A DNA stretch of 18,756 bases from CAYZQE01 sp964480635 (GTDB lineage: Bacteria > Pseudomonadota > Gammaproteobacteria > GCA-001735895), in assembly GCA_964480635.1 (NCBI GenBank), contig CAYZQE010000047.1, positions 1 to 18,756 on the forward strand, in the 5' to 3' direction. The position numbers were made by a program, and so were the translations under genes. The first letter of the stretch is position 1, and each line of letters starts with the position of its first letter. The notes beneath the pieces are model-generated. The model saw only the letters and a list, made by a program, of their open reading frames with translations, had not been told where the DNA came from and searched no databases. Shown piece after piece: positions 15,144-18,756 of this stretch.

Positions 15144-15776
15144 ATGACCTATTCAATAAAAGAAATATTTTATTCGCTTCAAGGTGAAGGTGCACAATCA
15201 GGACGGCCTGCGGTATTTTGTCGTTTTACTGGTTGTAATTTATGGAGTGGACGAGAGCAAGACAGAGATAGTGCTGTTTGCCAGTTCTGCGATACCGATT
15301 TTGTCGGCAGTGATGGGCAAGGAGGCGGAAAATTTACAACAGCACAACAACTGGCGAGTACTTTAAAATCGTTTTGGCCAAAGTCTCATATAAAACCTTA
15401 CATCGTTTGTACGGGGGGCGAACCCATGTTGCAGTTAGACGAACCTTTAATTGATGCCTTGCACAAAGAAGGCTTTGAGGTCGCAATAGAAACCAATGGC
15501 ACCATCGCAGTGCCTAGCTCGGTAGATTGGATTTGCGTTAGTCCCAAAGCGGATGCAGCGTTAATTCAAAAAACAGGCAATGAATTAAAGCTGGTTTATC
15601 CGCAAACAAAAATCAAACCACAAGACTGTGAAAACTTAGCCTTTGATCACTTTTATTTACAAGCAATGGATAGTGATTTAATACAAGATAATTTAAAAAT
15701 AACCTTGCAATACTGTCTTGAGCATCCTCAGTGGCGTTTAAGTTTACAGACGCATAAAACACTTAATATTCGCTGA
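15144..15776 (+). CDS. queE: QueE, 7-carboxy-7-deazaguanine synthase
   Basis: A radical SAM enzyme of 210 residues that rearranges carboxytetrahydropterin into 7-carboxy-7-deazaguanine, the step between QueD and QueC. It opens with IKEIFYSLQGEGAQSGRPAVF, the family signature. The iron-sulfur cysteines are C31, C46 and C49 in the C-x14-C-x2-C spacing known from Burkholderia-type QueE rather than the classical CX3CX2C. The SAM-contact segment VCTGGEPMLQLD and later IETNG and VSPK motifs are present. The gene begins four bases after the queD stop with no strong ribosome-binding site, suggesting coupling. No clear terminator is seen in the 116 bases after it. Confidence 0.94.
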   Translation: MTYSIKEIFYSLQGEGAQSGRPAVFCRFTGCNLWSGREQDRDSAVCQFCDTDFVGSDGQGGGKFTTAQQLASTLKSFWPKSHIKPYIVCTGGEPMLQLDEPLIDALHKEGFEVAIETNGTIAVPSSVDWICVSPKADAALIQKTGNELKLVYPQTKIKPQDCENLAFDHFYLQAMDSDLIQDNLKITLQYCLEHPQWRLSLQTHKTLNIR

Positions 15777-15892
15777 ATTTATAATGGTCATTTTACGCCT
15801 GAGTCAATACCTCTAAAAACCTAAAATTTTTTCTAGCTCAAATTAGATCGCTTAGACATAATTGAGTCCTTCAAAAATATAAAGGCAAAAAC

Positions 15893-16798
15893 ATGTGGTT
15901 TCGTAACTTACAAATTTATCAATTAACAGAATCATTTGACCTGTCTAGTGATGATTTACATCAAACTTTATTAGAAAATTCATTTCAACCTTGCCAAGGT
16001 TTAGATGCCTTTAGCATGGGCTTTACATCGCCTCTGGGCAAGCATAGCGAGCAATTAGTGCATGCCACGAATGGTTGTTTAATGGTGTGTATGCGTCGTG
16101 AAGACCGTTTATTGCCAACATCAGTCGTGCGTGAAGCGGTGCAAGAAAAGGTAGACGACATTGAGCTAAAAGAAAGCCGTTCAGTAGGGCGTAAAGAAAA
16201 AAGTGACATAAAAGAAGAAGTGGTTATAGATTTGCTGCCTCGTGCTTTTACCCGTTCAAACCGCACATATGCCTACATCGACACAAAAAATAATTGGGTG
16301 GTTGTTGATAGCACGAGCAGTAGTAAAGCCGAAGACGTGCTTAGCCTAATTCGTGATTCTTTAGGATCATTTAAATTAAAATTGCTAAGCGTTAAATTAG
16401 CGCCAACCGAAATGATGACTCAATGGGTGCAAAACGAAGTGCCAAGCAGTGTCGAGCTAACGGATGAATGTGAATTAAAAGAAACCAGTGAAAAAGGTGG
16501 TGTAATTCGTATCAAAGGCGTTGATTTGGGCAGTGAAGAAATACAAAAACACATAACCACCGGTAAAATAGTCAGTAAATTAGCTTTTGAATGGCAAGAG
16601 CGTTTAGCGTGCATCTTGGTTGAAGATTTATCAATAAAACGTCTGAAATTTTTAGACGTGGTGTTAGAAGAAGCCGCTGACACCAATGCCGATGATGAAG
16701 CGATGCGATTCGATGCTGATTTTGCTCTAATGTCTTTAGAGCTTTCACGCTTTATCCCCGCTATTTGTGGTTATTTAGGCGGCTTAGATAACGAATAG
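15893..16798 (+). CDS. rdgC: RdgC, recombination-associated protein
   Basis: RdgC is a ring-shaped, non-specific double-stranded DNA-binding protein that limits RecA-mediated recombination and has been linked to replication restart. The 301-residue length matches the family (303 in E. coli). The N-terminus MWFRNLQIYQL and the ensuing GLDAFSMGFTSPLG are characteristic, and LPRAFTRSNRTYAYID followed by WVVVDSTSSSKAEDVLSLIR fits the central region. AAAGGC lies seven bases before the ATG. It is transcribed alone, converging on lpxH. No promoter is obvious upstream. Confidence 0.93.
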   Translation: MWFRNLQIYQLTESFDLSSDDLHQTLLENSFQPCQGLDAFSMGFTSPLGKHSEQLVHATNGCLMVCMRREDRLLPTSVVREAVQEKVDDIELKESRSVGRKEKSDIKEEVVIDLLPRAFTRSNRTYAYIDTKNNWVVVDSTSSSKAEDVLSLIRDSLGSFKLKLLSVKLAPTEMMTQWVQNEVPSSVELTDECELKETSEKGGVIRIKGVDLGSEEIQKHITTGKIVSKLAFEWQERLACILVEDLSIKRLKFLDVVLEEAADTNADDEAMRFDADFALMSLELSRFIPAICGYLGGLDNE

Positions 16799-16816
16799 TT
16801 AGTCAACATGGATAAA

Positions 16817-16847
16817 CATCATATCGAAAGCTTCTGTCGATATGATG
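16817..16847. other. 11-base-pair hairpin after rdgC
   Basis: CATCATATCGA (16817-16827) and TCGATATGATG (16837-16847) are perfect complements around a nine-base loop, 18 bases beyond the rdgC stop. On the plus strand no T run follows. On the minus strand the hairpin is followed by TTTAT, so it could act as a weak terminator for lpxH or for both converging genes. Confidence 0.5.
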
Positions 16848-16982
16848 GCAATAGCATCCTTATTATTGTATTTGCCAGTGGCGATTGAAACACAATCGCA
16901 AGACATTGAACAAGTTCAAGCAGAAAAAATAACTAAACTCTTGGGTCGTGAAGGCTTAAAGAATGGCCGTTCCATTCAATAA
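16842..16982 (+). CDS. Possible small open reading frame with a hydrophobic start
   Basis: A 46-codon frame begins ATG ATG and encodes MMAIASLLLYLPVAI, a short hydrophobic segment, then a polar Gln/Glu/Lys-rich tail ending GRSIQ. It would look like a tiny membrane-anchored or secreted peptide. There is no recognisable ribosome-binding site, the start lies in the right arm of the hairpin at 16817-16847, and the last 50 bases overlap the end of lpxH on the other strand. It may be a remnant or a chance frame. I do not recognise it. Confidence 0.2.
   Translation: MMAIASLLLYLPVAIETQSQDIEQVQAEKITKLLGREGLKNGRSIQ
16881..16899. other. Second hairpin between rdgC and lpxH
   Basis: GCGATTG-AAACA-CAATCGC is a perfect seven-base-pair stem with a five-base loop, between the converging genes rdgC and lpxH. 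Neither side has a clear T run. Together with the 11-base-pair hairpin 33 bases to its left it makes this 134-base gap unusually structured. Confidence 0.45.
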
Positions 16983-17646
16983 AACTGGCGTTTGGTTGCC
17001 AATCCCCTAAAACATAACGTGTTAAGTTATTATCATAATGATGAATAGCAGGACGATGAGTATGGCCATGAATGATTTGTGTCACCGCCTGTGCTTTATA
17101 AAAATCTAAAACACTGTTTAGATTAACATCGGTAATTAAATTAGATTTATTTTTAGTCGCTTTTTGACTGTCACCGCGAAGTTTTTTAGCAATTTGTTGT
17201 CGTTCAGCTAATGGTTTGGCTAGAAAATTGTGTTGCCACTCTTTAGATCTAACTAAGGTTCGAAACGATTGATAGTCAACATCATCGGTACACAAGCTAT
17301 CGCCATGTAACAAGGCTGTTTTTTGTGAGTTTAAAGTGATGATGGTGGGTTCCTTTAAAAGCTCGAAGTTGAGTTTTTTAGCTAACCCATGGCCTATTAA
17401 AAAATCTCTATTACCCGCCATAAAAAAAACTTTGGTCGTTTTTTGAAGGCTATATAAAACATCGAAAATAGGGCTTAAATTATCGGCAGGGTCATCATCG
17501 CCCAGCCAAACTTCAAATAAATCGCCCAAAATATATAAAACCCGCGCTTTAGCAGCACGGGTTTTAATAAACTCAACAAAGTGCCGAGTAATTTCTGGAC
17601 GCGAAGCATCCAGATGACAGTCAGAAATAAACAGGGTTTCTGACAT
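16933..17646 (-). CDS. lpxH: LpxH, UDP-2,3-diacylglucosamine diphosphatase
   Basis: This 237-residue peripheral inner-membrane phosphoesterase makes lipid X in lipid A synthesis. The calcineurin-type metal-binding motifs are complete: D9 and H11 (ISDCHL), D42 (GDLFE), N79 (GNRD), H114 (LLHGDSLCTDD) and H193/H195 (HGHTHRP). Sequence order and length agree with E. coli LpxH (240 residues). It lies 14 bases after the cyclophilin gene on the same strand and is probably co-transcribed with it, an arrangement like the ppiB-lpxH pair of enterobacteria. Its 3' end converges on rdgC. Confidence 0.95.
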   Translation of the reverse strand: MSETLFISDCHLDASRPEITRHFVEFIKTRAAKARVLYILGDLFEVWLGDDDPADNLSPIFDVLYSLQKTTKVFFMAGNRDFLIGHGLAKKLNFELLKEPTIITLNSQKTALLHGDSLCTDDVDYQSFRTLVRSKEWQHNFLAKPLAERQQIAKKLRGDSQKATKNKSNLITDVNLNSVLDFYKAQAVTQIIHGHTHRPAIHHYDNNLTRYVLGDWQPNASFIEWNGHSLSLHDPRV

Positions 17647-17660
17647 AAGCGAATGCCTAA

Positions 17661-18263
17661 TTACAGCGTTTTAACGCCAGTAATAGTAATCGTCTCAACA
17701 GGCACATCACCGTGTCCGCCTTTATTGGTTGTTTGCACCTTAGCCATCTCATCAACAATATCCATGCCTTCGGTGACTTTACCAAACACAGCGTAACCCC
17801 AGCCTTGCATGGTTTCACTAGAATGGTTTAAAAAACCATTATCTTTTAAGTTAATAAAAAACTGTGATGTAGCTGAGTGAGGGTCGCCTGTACGCGCCAT
17901 TGCTAAGGTACCACGATCATTTTTTAAACCGTTAGTCCCTTCATTTTTAATGGCAGCACGATCAGAAGGTTTGTCTTTCATATCAGCCGTTAAGCCACCT
18001 GTTTGAGCCATAAAACCAGGGATAATACGGTGAAAGATAGTGTCAACAAAATAGCCATCTTCAACATAAGCTAAAAAGTTTTCAGTAGAGTTAGGTGCGT
18101 TTTTAGCATCTAGCTCAATGGTAATGTTGCCCATTGTCGTTTCGATTAATACAGTAGGGTTGGTTGCGTCATTCATGGTTTTTGCACCTTTAACAGATTG
18201 AAATAAAAATAGAGAAGAGATAGCTGCGATAACCACTAAAAGTGGCAGAAGGTTTTTTTTCAT
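17661..18263 (-). CDS. Secreted cyclophilin-type peptidyl-prolyl isomerase
   Basis: A 200-residue cyclophilin that should catalyse cis-trans isomerisation of proline bonds. An N-terminal signal peptide (MKK, then a hydrophobic run to about residue 24, with a likely cleavage near VKGA) points to the periplasm, as in PpiA. The catalytic core is present: FHRIIPGFMAQTGG (active-site Arg), GTLAMARTGDPHSATSQFFINL and WGYAVFGKV. A start at the in-frame Met30 would give a cytosolic PpiB-like form, so location is inferred from the longer frame. No strong ribosome-binding site precedes either start. The gene diverges from cysS, as ppiB does in E. coli. Confidence 0.9.
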   Translation of the reverse strand: MKKNLLPLLVVIAAISSLFLFQSVKGAKTMNDATNPTVLIETTMGNITIELDAKNAPNSTENFLAYVEDGYFVDTIFHRIIPGFMAQTGGLTADMKDKPSDRAAIKNEGTNGLKNDRGTLAMARTGDPHSATSQFFINLKDNGFLNHSSETMQGWGYAVFGKVTEGMDIVDEMAKVQTTNKGGHGDVPVETITITGVKTL

Positions 18264-18318
18264 CAGAGTCTCAAAAAATTTAAAAAAGGGAGTTTACTGG
18301 TTTCCCAAGAGAGTCGCA

Positions 18319-18330
18319 ATTATGCATAAT
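18319..18330. other. 12-base palindrome in the cyclophilin/cysS divergent gap
   Basis: ATTATGCATAAT is a perfect palindrome lying about midway in the 102 bases between the two divergent start codons. Each half contains CATAAT, a possible -10 element in either direction, but I find no good -35 partner on either strand. It could be a regulator site or part of overlapping promoters; AT-rich chance is also possible. Confidence 0.25.
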
Positions 18331-18365
18331 GCTCATCTCTATAAGATTTTACATAATATAAGTCC

Positions 18366-18756
18366 ATGCTAAAAATTTACAACACACTCACACGCCAAAA
18401 AGATGAATTTAAACCGATAGAAGAAGGCAAGGTCAACATGTATGTGTGCGGCATGACGGTTTATGATTATTGTCATATTGGTCATGCGCGCGTGTTAGTG
18501 GTGTTCGATTTAGTGTATCGTTTTTTACAGCATTTAGGTTATGACGTTAATTATATTCGTAATATCACCGATATAGACGACAAAATAATTCAACGAGCGA
18601 ATGAAAATAAAGAAGACTTTCATGCCTTAACAGAGCGTTTTATAACCGCCATGCATGAAGATGCTGATGCTTTAGGCGTGTTACGCCCCAATGCAGAGCC
18701 AAAAGCGACCGATAATATAGAGCCTATTATCACCATGATTAAAGAGTTAATCGAAA
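18366..18756 (+). CDS. cysS: CysS, cysteinyl-tRNA synthetase (N-terminal part, cut by the right edge)
   Basis: The first 130 codons of a class I cysteinyl-tRNA synthetase, which charges tRNA-Cys in the cytosol. The start MLKIYNTLTRQKDEF is typical. Cys28 (MYVCGMTVYD), the first zinc ligand that gives cysteine specificity, is at the same number as in E. coli. The HIGH motif is at 37-40 (CHIGHARV), and NITDIDDKIIQRA follows, another family hallmark. The frame runs open to the last base of the window, so the missing part is only outside it. No strong ribosome-binding site precedes the ATG. Confidence 0.95.
   Translation, partial: MLKIYNTLTRQKDEFKPIEEGKVNMYVCGMTVYDYCHIGHARVLVVFDLVYRFLQHLGYDVNYIRNITDIDDKIIQRANENKEDFHALTERFITAMHEDADALGVLRPNAEPKATDNIEPIITMIKELIE

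Overview
The window is an AT-rich stretch of a flagellated gammaproteobacterial chromosome. The gene order fliS-fliT-fleQ-fleS-fleR-fliE-fliF-fliG-fliH-fliI-fliJ-fliK is the polar-flagellum layout of Pseudomonas and Vibrio. The housekeeping genes rdgC, lpxH, queCDE and cysS fit a gammaproteobacterium. I cannot fix the genus from sequence alone; a marine or methylotrophic lineage of the Piscirickettsiaceae/Methylophaga kind is only a guess.

Layout. Positions 1-33 hold what looks like the last codons of fliD. Then come fliS and a fliT-like chaperone gene, the master regulator fleQ, and the two-component pair fleS-fleR. A single minus-strand gene (4867-5532) interrupts the flagellar block; it encodes a MerB-type organomercurial lyase homologue with all the known catalytic residues. 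The main export/basal-body operon fliE-F-G-H-I-J follows with short gaps or overlaps, then fliK. The flagellar block stops there, with no fliL/M/N, and a preQ0 operon follows: queC, an unusual triple-domain queD, and queE. After that come rdgC, a minus-strand pair (lpxH and a secreted cyclophilin), and the first 130 codons of cysS, which runs off the right edge.

Regulation. Sigma-54 promoters with exact -24/-12 spacing lie upstream of fleS, fliE and fliK. This matches the known hierarchy: FleQ with RpoN activates fleSR, and phosphorylated FleR with RpoN activates basal-body genes. The leaders behind these promoters carry inverted repeats.

Most unusual points. (1) A lone MerB-like gene sits tail-to-tail against fleR with no other mer gene in view. 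(2) QueD is three fused PTPS domains whose active-site residues are partitioned: domain 2 keeps the zinc ligands, the catalytic Cys and the anchoring Glu, while only domain 3 keeps the Asp-His pair. One composite site per chain is therefore predicted. (3) FleQ lacks the LFRS c-di-GMP motif while keeping other ligand residues. (4) A (GAACCA)9 tract lies at the end of fliH.
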